A stretch of 36,064 bases of DNA, from positions 1 through 36,064 of the forward strand of contig DAOOGR010000010.1 in the NCBI GenBank assembly GCA_035415815.1. The letters are read 5' to 3'. The translations under genes were made by a program, and so were the position numbers. Positions within the stretch are counted from its first letter, which is position 1, and the number at the start of each line of letters is the position of its first letter. The notes beneath the pieces were generated by a model that saw nothing but the letters and a program-made list of their open reading frames with translations, was not told the origin of the DNA and did no database searches. The stretch is from Rectinema sp003452735 (GTDB taxonomy: Bacteria > Spirochaetota > Spirochaetia > Treponematales > Rectinemataceae). This document shows positions 7,585 through 14,786 of the stretch, piece by piece.

Positions 7585-8160
7585 ATGAAAAGCATAAAGG
7601 GCACAAAGACAGAAGTAAATCTTCTTACTGGATTTGCAGGGGAGTCTCAGGCGCGCAATCGCTATACCTATTTCGCTTCGAAGGCAAAGGAAGAAGGTTT
7701 TATCCAGATACAGCTTATTTTTGAGGAAACGGCAAATCAAGAGAAGGAGCATGCAAAGCGATTATTTAAGTTTCTGGAAGGAGGAACCGCAAAAGTCTCT
7801 GCGGAATTTCCGGCAGGTGTAATCGGCACCACGCGGGAGAATCTCGCCGAGGCAGCAGGCGGAGAGAATTACGAGTGGCAGGAGATGTATCCAAGCTTTG
7901 CCAAAGTGGCGCGAGATGAGGGTTTCGAGGCGATTGCAAGCGTATTTGATTCCATTGCTGTGGCCGAGAAACAGCATGCTAAGAGATATGAAGCGCTTAT
8001 GGCGAATATCGATGAAGGGCAGGTCTTCAAGCGGGATAAGCCTGTTGTTTGGCGTTGCCTAAACTGCGGTTATGTCTACGAGGGAACCGAACCTCCCAAA
8101 GCATGTCCCGCATGTGCTCATCCTCAAGCCTACTTCGAGCTTTTGGCTGAGAATTGGTAA
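7585..8160 (+). CDS. rbr: Rubrerythrin (peroxide reductase)
   Basis: Reduces hydrogen peroxide to water in anaerobes, taking electrons from rubredoxin. The 191-residue protein matches the classical two-domain rubrerythrin. In the ferritin-like di-iron domain the ligands fall at Glu20 (GESQARNRYTYF), Glu53 and His56 (QEKEH), Glu94 and Glu97 (ENYEW), Glu128 and His131 (EKQH). The C-terminal rubredoxin-like domain has Cys158, Cys161, Cys174 and Cys177 (CLNC, CPAC). Numbering agrees almost exactly with Desulfovibrio rubrerythrin. Two adjacent ATGs exist; the second, 7585, sits five bases after AGGAGG and is preferred. First gene of the operon, with the superoxide reductase and rubredoxin that would supply its partner reactions. 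Confidence 0.96.
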   Translation: MKSIKGTKTEVNLLTGFAGESQARNRYTYFASKAKEEGFIQIQLIFEETANQEKEHAKRLFKFLEGGTAKVSAEFPAGVIGTTRENLAEAAGGENYEWQEMYPSFAKVARDEGFEAIASVFDSIAVAEKQHAKRYEALMANIDEGQVFKRDKPVVWRCLNCGYVYEGTEPPKACPACAHPQAYFELLAENW

Positions 8161-8178
8161 TAAAGGAGGCTATGGTAT

Positions 8179-8553
8179 ATGACAGAAAGAAAGCAAATTT
8201 ACAAATGCATGAAGTGCGGTAATATCGTAGAAGTGCTTCATGAGGGGCAGGGTCAGCTCGTGTGCTGTGGAGAACCCATGAAACTAATGGTGGAGAACAC
8301 GAGCGATGGCGCAAAAGAAAAACACGTGCCTGTACTTGAAAAAACTGCCGACGGCTGGTGGGTGATGGTTGGTTCGATACTACATCCAATGGAAGAAAAG
8401 CATTACATAGAATGGATTGAGCTTATCGCCGACGGACATTCCTATCGAGCATACCTTTCGCCTGGGCAAGAACCCAAGGTCTTTTTCCCTGTAAAGGCGG
8501 AAAAGGTGGAAGCTAGAGAATATTGCAATCTTCACGGTTTGTGGAAGGCATAA
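8179..8553 (+). CDS. dfx: Desulfoferrodoxin, two-iron superoxide reductase
   Basis: Reduces superoxide to hydrogen peroxide without making oxygen, the usual anaerobe strategy; rubrerythrin then removes the peroxide. 124 residues with both iron centres intact. Centre I (desulforedoxin domain): Cys10, Cys13, Cys29, Cys30. Centre II (catalytic): His49, His69, His75, Cys116 and His119, with Glu47 and Lys48 of EKHVP beside it. The Treponema pallidum homologue (neelaredoxin) has lost centre I cysteines, so this is the fuller form. An AAAGGAGG ribosome site precedes ATG 8179. It lies 18 bases after rubrerythrin and 27 before rubredoxin, in one transcript. Confidence 0.97.
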   Translation: MTERKQIYKCMKCGNIVEVLHEGQGQLVCCGEPMKLMVENTSDGAKEKHVPVLEKTADGWWVMVGSILHPMEEKHYIEWIELIADGHSYRAYLSPGQEPKVFFPVKAEKVEAREYCNLHGLWKA

Positions 8554-8580
8554 GAGAGCCAAATTTTAAAGGAGCGCACT

Positions 8581-8742
8581 ATGAAGAAGTATGTATGTGA
8601 TGTCTGTGGTTACATTTATGATCCTGCGGAAGGCGACCCTGACGGAAAGATACCTGCCGGGACCCCATTTGAAGAGTTGCCAGATGACTGGGTCTGCCCG
8701 ATGTGCGGCGCGAGCAAGGATTCATTTTCGCCAATGGATTGA
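8581..8742 (+). CDS. Rubredoxin
   Basis: Small iron electron carrier of 53 residues, too short to show up as a long frame. It begins MKKYVCDVCGYIYD and carries the FeS4 cysteines at 6, 9, 39 and 42 (CDVCGY and CPMCGA), with the usual PDDWVCP lead-in to the second pair. GGAG lies six bases before ATG 8581. As the last gene of the cluster it is the probable electron donor to both desulfoferrodoxin centre II and rubrerythrin. It is followed by about 90 bases of non-coding sequence and the terminator. Confidence 0.97.
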   Translation: MKKYVCDVCGYIYDPAEGDPDGKIPAGTPFEELPDDWVCPMCGASKDSFSPMD

Positions 8743-8833
8743 AAAAAGAGCCACCTGTCTGAAATTAGCCGATGATTTTTGTAATCTAGGCTTTTTGCAT
8801 CATAAGACGGCGGATGCTTTTTCCGGCAGGGGG

Positions 8834-8865
8834 CAATAAAAAAGAGGGCACAATAAAAAAGAGGG
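8834..8865 (+). repeat. 15-base direct repeat forming two possible terminator arms
   Basis: CAATAAAAAAGAGGG occurs at 8834-8848 and again at 8851-8865, a 17-base period. The second copy is the ascending arm of the terminator at 8855-8887; the first copy could pair with the same descending arm. Confidence 0.85.
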
Positions 8866-8887
8866 GGTTTGCGCTCCCTCTTTTTTT
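8855..8887 (+). terminator. Rho-independent terminator of the oxygen-defence operon
   Basis: AAAAAAGAGGG (8855-8865) pairs perfectly with CCCTCTTTTTT (8876-8886) around a 10-base loop and ends in a run of seven T. The hairpin is nearly symmetric with A-run and T-run, so it may also work for transcripts from the other side. Confidence 0.88.
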
Positions 8888-8941
8888 ATTTTATATATCG
8901 CATTATTCTTTTATCTTAATTTTTATGGGCTTGGAGCGTAT

Positions 8942-9232
8942 ATGATTTCTCGTGATGATTTTGTGTTCTGCGTAGGCTATAACGGCGACACTGCAATTAT
9001 AGATGGCAAGGCCAAGAAGGAATTTAGCGGTCTTTCCACCATGGAACTAGCGGAAAAGGGTCTTTACCGAGCAGCTTTTGCATCTGCGCTCTATTCCAAA
9101 AATCCCGAAGAGATGAAAGCCTTTATCGAATTTTTCAACAAGAAGGCAGGCACCAGCTATACGGATGCCAGTCAGCTTTCCAGGCTCTTTAGTGTCTATC
9201 TCGAAACAATTTCAAAGGCAAAGGCATTATAG
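8942..9232 (+). CDS. Unrecognised 96-aa protein
   Basis: I do not recognise this family. The 96-residue protein is soluble, mixed in charge, has one Cys and no signal or membrane segment. The start ATG 8942 is preceded by TTGGAG five bases away, which supports real translation. The sequence begins MISRDDFVFCVGYNGDTAII and the rest looks helical (MELAEKGLYRAAFASALY, PEEMKAFIEFFNKKAG, LSRLFSVYLETISKAKAL). It stands alone between the terminator at 8887 and a repeat-rich spacer before radA. Codon use resembles its neighbours, so nothing suggests recent transfer. A small adaptor or regulator is possible but this is only a guess. Confidence 0.7.
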   Translation: MISRDDFVFCVGYNGDTAIIDGKAKKEFSGLSTMELAEKGLYRAAFASALYSKNPEEMKAFIEFFNKKAGTSYTDASQLSRLFSVYLETISKAKAL

Positions 9233-9256
9233 CTCGTGCTCGCTCTCGTGCTCGCT
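9233..9256. repeat. 12-base tandem duplication after the 96-aa gene
   Basis: CTCGTGCTCGCT is repeated exactly twice in tandem, starting on the base after the stop codon of the 96-aa gene. Confidence 0.85.
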
Positions 9257-9310
9257 CGTACTAGTGACTGCCTAGATGAAACGAAAGCGGACAATGCGAG
9301 CCACTTAACG

Positions 9311-9381
9311 AGTCGATGTGCATGTAATTGGGCAAGTCGATGTGCGTGTCATTGGGGAGTCGATGGGCGCATCTATTGAAC
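9311..9381 (+). repeat. Degenerate 23-24-base tandem repeat, three copies, before radA
   Basis: Copies start at 9311, 9335 and 9358, each beginning AGTCGATG, followed by a GCGTGTC-like part and ATTG. The first two copies are close; the third is diverged and its end supplies the putative -35 (TTGAAC) of radA. Confidence 0.75.
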
Positions 9382-9404
9382 CTGCGCGCCCCCTAATATA
9401 CGAT
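9376..9404 (+). promoter_or_regulatory. Candidate promoter of radA, possibly leaderless
   Basis: -35 TTGAAC (9376-9381), 17-base spacer, -10 TACGAT (9399-9404), each 4 of 6. Initiation would fall near 9410-9412, two to four bases before the radA ATG at 9414, which has no Shine-Dalgarno. Confidence 0.35.
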
Positions 9405-9413
9405 AAAACCAAT

Positions 9414-10886
9414 ATGAAAAAGCCTTCGACCATATATCGCTGTTCGGCCTGTGGCCACGAAGAACCAAAATGGCTTGGACGCTGCCCCGAGTGCGGACAA
9501 TGGAACACAATGGTCGAAGCCAAAACCACAGGGCGCTTCGAAAAAGATAAAACAGCATTCCCCGTGCCACTAGAATCGGTGGATCCAGCTCTCGGCGCGC
9601 GGGTGTCCTCTGGAATTTCGGAACTGGATCGTGTGCTGGGCGGTGGTTTTATGCGTGGCTCGGCAGTGCTCTTAGGCGGTGAACCTGGGATAGGTAAAAG
9701 CACCCTCCTTTTACAGGCCTGCTCGAAGCTGGGGGCAAAAGGTAAAGCGTTATATATCTCCGGCGAGGAATCTGCGGCGCAAATACGCCTTAGAGCCGAG
9801 CGCGTAGGGGCTCTTTCCAAGCAGATCGAGGTGTTCTGCGGAAACGATATGCATGCTTGTCTCTCCGTGATGGATTCGGCGCATCCACTTCTTACGGTTG
9901 TGGATTCAATCCAGACTGTGCATTCAGAGGAAGCGGGGGCAGTGCCAGGAACGCCAAATCAAATAAAATTCTGCACCCAGGAATTCGTCGAGTGGGCAAA
10001 AAGCCACGATTCTATTGTTATTCTTGTGGCACATGTTACAAAGGATGGCATGATAGCCGGTCCCAAAGCAGCGGAGCATCTTGTGGATGCGGTAATCAGC
10101 TTCGAACAAGCAGAAAATGCCCTGCGAGTGCTTCGCACCAGCAAGAATCGCTTTGGGTCTTCGGATGAACTGGGGTTTTTTCTGATGGGCGAAGCTGGGC
10201 TTTCGGAGCTACAGGATCCCTCTGGAATATTCATGGTTAGGCGCGAAGGACAATTGCCTTCGGGCATCGCTGTGGCGATTGTATATGAAGGATCGCGGAT
10301 TTTGTTGGCCGAGGTACAGGCTTTAACTATTCCTTCGAAATCGGGCATCATGAGAGTGTACTCGGATCGAATCGATCCTCTGCGTGTGTCTCGGATTGCT
10401 GCGGTACTCGAAAAGCAGACAAGACTCGACTTCTCAAGCCAGGAAATCTATGTGAATGTGGCAGGGGGCTTGCGGCTCACCGAGCCTGCGGTGGATTTGC
10501 CGCTCGCTTGCGCTCTCTATTCTGCGCGATCGGGGCAGGCTCTGCCCGAGGGTTGCGCGCTTGCTGGTGAGCTTTCGCTTGCTGGAGAAATTCGGCCGGT
10601 GCGATCCATGGATCGAAGAACAAAGGCAGCCCATCAACTTGGCTTTGTACGGATTATTGGACCTAAGGCTGTACCCGCCGGCGAGCAGCTTGTAGATATG
10701 CGCGCTACAAGAGCTGGCGCCGGTAAGGCCAGTGCCGCTGAAGCTGAAACGGCGGCAAAAGCCGTTTCAAATAAGCCTGAAGCAGCCAAGGCCGTTGCCG
10801 CAGCCCATTTGGGACAGACTTTGCCCTGGCTAGGGGCTTCTTCTCTTCGAGAATCGCTGCGAATTCTTTGGGGTCAGGGAACTTAA
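9414..10886 (+). CDS. radA: RadA/Sms DNA repair and recombination ATPase
   Basis: RecA-like motor that drives branch migration during recombinational repair. 490 residues from ATG 9414. An N-terminal zinc finger has Cys10, Cys13, Cys24 and Cys27. The Walker A motif is GGEPGIGKST (88-97, Lys95), and the RadA-specific KNRFG is at 244-248. The C-terminal Lon-protease-like domain follows (about 300-490). Between about residues 434 and 466 lies an Ala/Glu/Lys-rich stretch (KASAAEAETAAKAV and on) not usual in the family, making it about 30 residues longer than E. coli RadA. An upstream extension of the frame to 9318 runs through tandem repeats and is rejected. malQ begins one base after the stop. 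Confidence 0.95.
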   Translation: MKKPSTIYRCSACGHEEPKWLGRCPECGQWNTMVEAKTTGRFEKDKTAFPVPLESVDPALGARVSSGISELDRVLGGGFMRGSAVLLGGEPGIGKSTLLLQACSKLGAKGKALYISGEESAAQIRLRAERVGALSKQIEVFCGNDMHACLSVMDSAHPLLTVVDSIQTVHSEEAGAVPGTPNQIKFCTQEFVEWAKSHDSIVILVAHVTKDGMIAGPKAAEHLVDAVISFEQAENALRVLRTSKNRFGSSDELGFFLMGEAGLSELQDPSGIFMVRREGQLPSGIAVAIVYEGSRILLAEVQALTIPSKSGIMRVYSDRIDPLRVSRIAAVLEKQTRLDFSSQEIYVNVAGGLRLTEPAVDLPLACALYSARSGQALPEGCALAGELSLAGEIRPVRSMDRRTKAAHQLGFVRIIGPKAVPAGEQLVDMRATRAGAGKASAAEAETAAKAVSNKPEAAKAVAAAHLGQTLPWLGASSLRESLRILWGQGT

Positions 10887-10887
10887 T

Positions 10888-13098
10888 ATGCAATTTATCA
10901 ACAATGGGCAACGAATAGCTGGGCTTGTAGTGCCGCTCTTATCGCTGAGGAAAAACAAGAATGCCGCATGCGGAGCGTTTTCCGACCTGCTGAGCCTTGG
11001 GAAAATAGCAAAGAAATGGGGACTTTCTCTGATTCAGCTTTTGCCGCTCAACGATACGGGAAATGGGCCATCGCCCTATGCTGCCATAAGTGCCTTTGCT
11101 CTACACCCAATATATATTTCTCTCTCCGATTCGGTCGATACTATGGCTCTTCTTGGGCTGCCTTTTAGAGATGAGGTAGCAAGGGAGTTGGTGCGTGCGG
11201 AGAAGGCTCTGAATTGTAGATTCGGAAGCGAGGTGGGCATTCAAGAGCAGCGAGTTCAATTCGAAGCGGTGCTACAGCTAAAAATAAATGCGCTTCGAAA
11301 GGCATGGGATGCGAGTCGAGATATCTGCAGTTCCCTTGCAGAAGCTTTTGCAGCCCGAGAGAGCTGGGCTAAACCTTATGCCTGTTTTGTCGCTCTAAGG
11401 GGAAAATTCGGCTTGGCGCCTTGGTGGGAGTGGCCGGAGTGCCAAAATGTCTTGCCATCAGATATAGATAAACTTTGGTTCGAGCCGGAATTAGCCGAAG
11501 AGGAGCGATTTCGACTCTGGCTTCAGGTGCTCGCTCAGGAGCAACTAAGGCGCGCAGCCCAAGCAGTACATAAGCTTGGTATCGATATTATGGGCGATAT
11601 ACCAATTCTCCTTGCCAAGGATTCTGCCGATGTATGGTTTCAGCACGAAATATTTATTCTAGACAAACAGGCCGGAGCGCCTCCAGACATGTATTCGCCC
11701 AGGGGACAGAACTGGGGTTTTCCTCTATATGATTGGGATGCACTGCGCGAACGGGATTATAGCTTCTGGCGTCAACGCCTGCAGGCTGCGGACAGTTATT
11801 ATACCGCATATCGCATAGACCATGTGCTGGGCTTTTTCCGTATCTGGGCAATAAGTATCCATGAGAGCGATGCCTATCTTGGCGCCTTTGAGCCTTCTCG
11901 GTATTTGGAGTTTGAAGAGCTCAAATCTATGGGTTTTTCGGACGAGCGCATCGCTTGGCTATCGAAGCCTCATATTTCCGAATGGAAAATACGAGAAGCC
12001 GAGAAAAGATGCCTCGATGCAGAGGTAGTGCTGTTTGCAGATAGCAAGGACGCAGGCACAGATAAAAAGCAAGAAGAAGAGCAAGAAGAAAAGCAAGAAG
12101 AAGAGCGGGCTAAGACGAAGGCGCTATTTGCCCAGCGCCTCGAAGAACTCGGTAATTCCTGTTTTGTGCGCATAAAGAATGAGCCGCTCTTTTTATTCAG
12201 ACCCGAAATCATAGGGACAGCGGACATAGACGCACTTTTTAGGCCTTTGTATGCCGAGTTCCCCAAGGTTGCACAGATTCTAGACGAATATGCCAGTACG
12301 ATGCGCGATTGGTGGATCGATAGGGCACTCTATCAATTCGAGCCCGATCGATTTGTCTTTCAGTGGAGCTATAGAGAAACGACAAGCTGGAAAAGCCTTT
12401 CGCTCCAGGAACGAGCGGCCTTGGAGGCAAAGGCCGAGGCCATCGGTGCGGAGTCGCTGGACATTTGGGAGAAACGAGGCCGTGAACTTCTTTCGATGCT
12501 TGTATCGGCAAGCGAAATGCAAGCCTTTGCAGAAGATTTAGGCGCTGTTCCACCCTGTGTGCCCAAGGTTTTGCGAGAGCTAAAAATCCCAGGGCTACGG
12601 GTAATGCGCTGGGAACGAGAATGGGACAAGCCAAATCAGCCACATATACCATTTGAAAGATACGAACCGCTTTCTGTCGCATGTACCTCTGTGCACGACT
12701 CCACAAACTTGCGCCAGTGGTGGCAGGAGGAAGCAGATAGATTGCAGATATGGGCAATGTGCCGGGCTCTTGCGGAGCGCGACAAGCTTTTGAAGTCGCT
12801 CATCGAACGTTGCGGGGAGACAGTTCCTGAACGCCTCGGCCCCGGCGAGGCAGCCGTTTTGTTGCGCGCACTGGCGCTATCGGGCTCCATCGTTGCTGCC
12901 TATCCAGTGCAAGATATTCTCGCTTGTCACCCGGATTGGAGATCGGCCGATCCTCGGGATGAGAGGATCAACGTACCTGGTACGACTCTACCGACAAACT
13001 GGATGTACAGAATGCCCATCGATCTAAGCGCGCTTGTTAAAGATGAAGACTTTGCAGGCTTCATTTCGGAGATTATAGCTAGAGGAGCGCAAGTGTGA
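10888..13098 (+). CDS. malQ: 4-alpha-glucanotransferase (amylomaltase, GH77)
   Basis: Transfers alpha-1,4-glucan segments between maltodextrins; cytoplasmic. 736 residues. GH77 signatures are plain: GIDIMGDIPILLAKDSADVW, GAPPDMYSPRGQNWGFPLYD, the catalytic nucleophile Asp311 in YRIDHVLGFFRIW, the acid/base Glu549 in AEDLGAVP, and the third acid Asp604 in SVHDSTNLRQWW. A charged low-complexity insert of about 20 residues, rich in Glu, Gln and Lys, sits at about 390-411 after the nucleophile region. The start overlaps the radA operon: ATG 10888 with AGGGA upstream. The gene's stop overlaps the GTG start of the next gene (GTGA), indicating coupled translation. No other maltodextrin gene is nearby. 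Confidence 0.95.
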   Translation: MQFINNGQRIAGLVVPLLSLRKNKNAACGAFSDLLSLGKIAKKWGLSLIQLLPLNDTGNGPSPYAAISAFALHPIYISLSDSVDTMALLGLPFRDEVARELVRAEKALNCRFGSEVGIQEQRVQFEAVLQLKINALRKAWDASRDICSSLAEAFAARESWAKPYACFVALRGKFGLAPWWEWPECQNVLPSDIDKLWFEPELAEEERFRLWLQVLAQEQLRRAAQAVHKLGIDIMGDIPILLAKDSADVWFQHEIFILDKQAGAPPDMYSPRGQNWGFPLYDWDALRERDYSFWRQRLQAADSYYTAYRIDHVLGFFRIWAISIHESDAYLGAFEPSRYLEFEELKSMGFSDERIAWLSKPHISEWKIREAEKRCLDAEVVLFADSKDAGTDKKQEEEQEEKQEEERAKTKALFAQRLEELGNSCFVRIKNEPLFLFRPEIIGTADIDALFRPLYAEFPKVAQILDEYASTMRDWWIDRALYQFEPDRFVFQWSYRETTSWKSLSLQERAALEAKAEAIGAESLDIWEKRGRELLSMLVSASEMQAFAEDLGAVPPCVPKVLRELKIPGLRVMRWEREWDKPNQPHIPFERYEPLSVACTSVHDSTNLRQWWQEEADRLQIWAMCRALAERDKLLKSLIERCGETVPERLGPGEAAVLLRALALSGSIVAAYPVQDILACHPDWRSADPRDERINVPGTTLPTNWMYRMPIDLSALVKDEDFAGFISEIIARGAQV

Positions 13099-14045
13099 AC
13101 AATTCGGCACAGAGAGTACGGCAAATTGCGCGTACGACTATCAAAAGAACCATCGATACGTCGCTATTTCTAATAAAGATAATGGTTCCAGTTAGCCTTT
13201 TGGTTGCGCTTCTTGGTTGGAGCGGGCTGTTGGAAAAAATCTCCGTGGTCTTGCATCCACTTATGCGCCTTTTGGGCCTGCCTGGAGAAGCTGCACTTGT
13301 GTATATTTCTGGAGCGCTTCTCAACAATTATTCAGCCATAGCCGTCATGAGCTCGATGAATCTCAGCCTTCACCATGCAATTATCCTGGCTGTAATGTGC
13401 CTAATCTCTCACAATCTTATCGTCGAGACCGCCGTTATGAAGTCGATTGGATCTTCAGGAACCAAGATGGTGATCTTGCGGGTAGGTGTTGCATTCTTGG
13501 CTGGTTTTATCCTAAATCTCATACTTCCTTCGTCGTTTTCGGAAATACAGCTTTTCCATACTACTGCAGTGGCGCATAGTCCTTTCTGGCCAATGATTGG
13601 CGCTTGGGCTATATCGACATTGAAACTAATTGGACGAATCATTCTTTACCTTTTTGTATTGATGCTTGCCGAGACGCTTTTGGAACAATTCAACCTAATG
13701 GAGAGACTATCTCGCTGGCTCGGTTGGCTAATGCGCATATTTGGGCTCCAACCTTCGATGAGTTTTCTATGGATAGTGATCAACATAGTGGGTTATGCCT
13801 ACGGTGCGGGAATAATCAAAGCCGCGCGCGACGAAGGGCGAATGACGGCTAAGGAAGGAGATCTCTTCAATCATCATGCGGCGATTTCGCACTCGCTCCT
13901 TGAAGACACAGTGCTCTACGGGGCTATTTCCTTGCCAATCTTTTGGCTTATCGTGCCGCGCATTCTGCTTTCTATAATTGTTGTATGGTTGGAGCGACTG
14001 CGGCGAGAGCTGTATCGTCGTTCTCTAAAGGCAGGAGTTGCCTGA
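13095..14045 (+). CDS. Gate-domain (nucleoside recognition/SpmAB-like) membrane protein
   Basis: Polytopic membrane protein of 316 residues with two related halves that each resemble the Gate domain of sporulation proteins SpmA/SpmB and nucleoside transporters. First half: hydrophobic stretches around residues 25-45 and 60-150, with GALLNNYSAIAV and SHNLIVETAVM. Second half: about 180-300, with NIVGYAYGAGII and NHHAAISHSLLEDTVLYG, the conserved His/Glu-bearing loops of the family. It starts with GTG at 13095, overlapping the malQ stop, with GAGGAG eight bases upstream. The substrate is unknown; spirochaetes do not sporulate, so a spore role is not expected. Position between malQ and clpP gives no clear functional link. 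Confidence 0.8.
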   Translation: MNNSAQRVRQIARTTIKRTIDTSLFLIKIMVPVSLLVALLGWSGLLEKISVVLHPLMRLLGLPGEAALVYISGALLNNYSAIAVMSSMNLSLHHAIILAVMCLISHNLIVETAVMKSIGSSGTKMVILRVGVAFLAGFILNLILPSSFSEIQLFHTTAVAHSPFWPMIGAWAISTLKLIGRIILYLFVLMLAETLLEQFNLMERLSRWLGWLMRIFGLQPSMSFLWIVINIVGYAYGAGIIKAARDEGRMTAKEGDLFNHHAAISHSLLEDTVLYGAISLPIFWLIVPRILLSIIVVWLERLRRELYRRSLKAGVA

Positions 14046-14151
14046 GCCTTTTAGATTGCCAGCATCGTTGCCGTTCTATCTCGAAATCGTTACTATAAAA
14101 TCGAGTATAGATAAAGAGTCTCTTACATTATTGCAAGGAGCCTTACAAGAA

Positions 14152-14742
14152 ATGAAATTTGCTGAGCCACAGACCGCAGAAACGGAAACCAAGAAACCCG
14201 AAGAGCCTTTGAATGAGCGCTTCCTTAAGACCCGAACCGTGCTTCTAGTTGGTGAGATCGACAAAGATCTCTCGGAAAAAGTAATGCGCCAGCTCCTATT
14301 GCTTGAAAGCATCTCAGAGGAGCCAATAACCCTGCTTATCGATTCTCCTGGTGGAGATGTGTATGCCGGATTCTCCATTTTTGATGTGATTAGATTCATA
14401 AAGGCACCAGTCAGGATCGTTGGCATAGGGCTTGTCGCTTCTGCGGCGGCGCTGATTCTGATAGCGGTTCCTAAGGATCGTCGCTTTGGTTTGCCAAATT
14501 CTTCATATTTGATTCATCAGCCATTATCTGGAATGAATGGTGTAGCGACGGATATAGAGATTCATGCTAAGGAACTCGAAAGGACACGTTTGCATATAAA
14601 TGAGCTGCTTGCGGAGGCGACAGGGCAAGCGCTGGAAAAGATCATAAAAGATACCGATAGAGATTTTTGGATGAATGCCCAAGAGGCAATGCAATATGGA
14701 CTTATTGGAAAGGTAATAATGTCCAGACAAGAGCTCGGCTGA
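14152..14742 (+). CDS. clpP: ClpP-family serine protease subunit (ClpP2-like)
   Basis: Proteolytic subunit of a Clp protease. From ATG 14152 it has 196 residues and its catalytic triad falls at Ser97 (GLVASAAA), His122 (YLIHQPL) and Asp171 (DTDRDFW), the same numbers as processed E. coli ClpP, which supports this start. AAGGAG lies 11 bases upstream, a long spacing. A longer frame reaches a TTG at 14038, overlapping the previous gene, but has its GGAG directly against the TTG and adds residues not seen in ClpP. GLVASAAA in place of the usual GxAASMGA marks the second, divergent ClpP found in spirochaetes; a separate canonical ClpP is presumably elsewhere. Followed by the repeat array. Confidence 0.9.
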   Translation: MKFAEPQTAETETKKPEEPLNERFLKTRTVLLVGEIDKDLSEKVMRQLLLLESISEEPITLLIDSPGGDVYAGFSIFDVIRFIKAPVRIVGIGLVASAAALILIAVPKDRRFGLPNSSYLIHQPLSGMNGVATDIEIHAKELERTRLHINELLAEATGQALEKIIKDTDRDFWMNAQEAMQYGLIGKVIMSRQELG

Positions 14743-14786
14743 GAAGTTGGAGTATTATTTGGGAATTATTGCTGCTTTTTGATTTT

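Noticed and set aside
9232..9413. Extra N-terminal coding sequence for RadA from 9318
   Set aside because: The frame crosses a three-copy tandem repeat and the candidate promoter, and RadA proteins begin at the zinc finger.
14038..14151. TTG-initiated N-terminal extension of ClpP overlapping the Gate gene
   Set aside because: GGAG abuts the TTG, the added residues are not ClpP-like, and the ATG at 14152 gives the exact family triad numbering.
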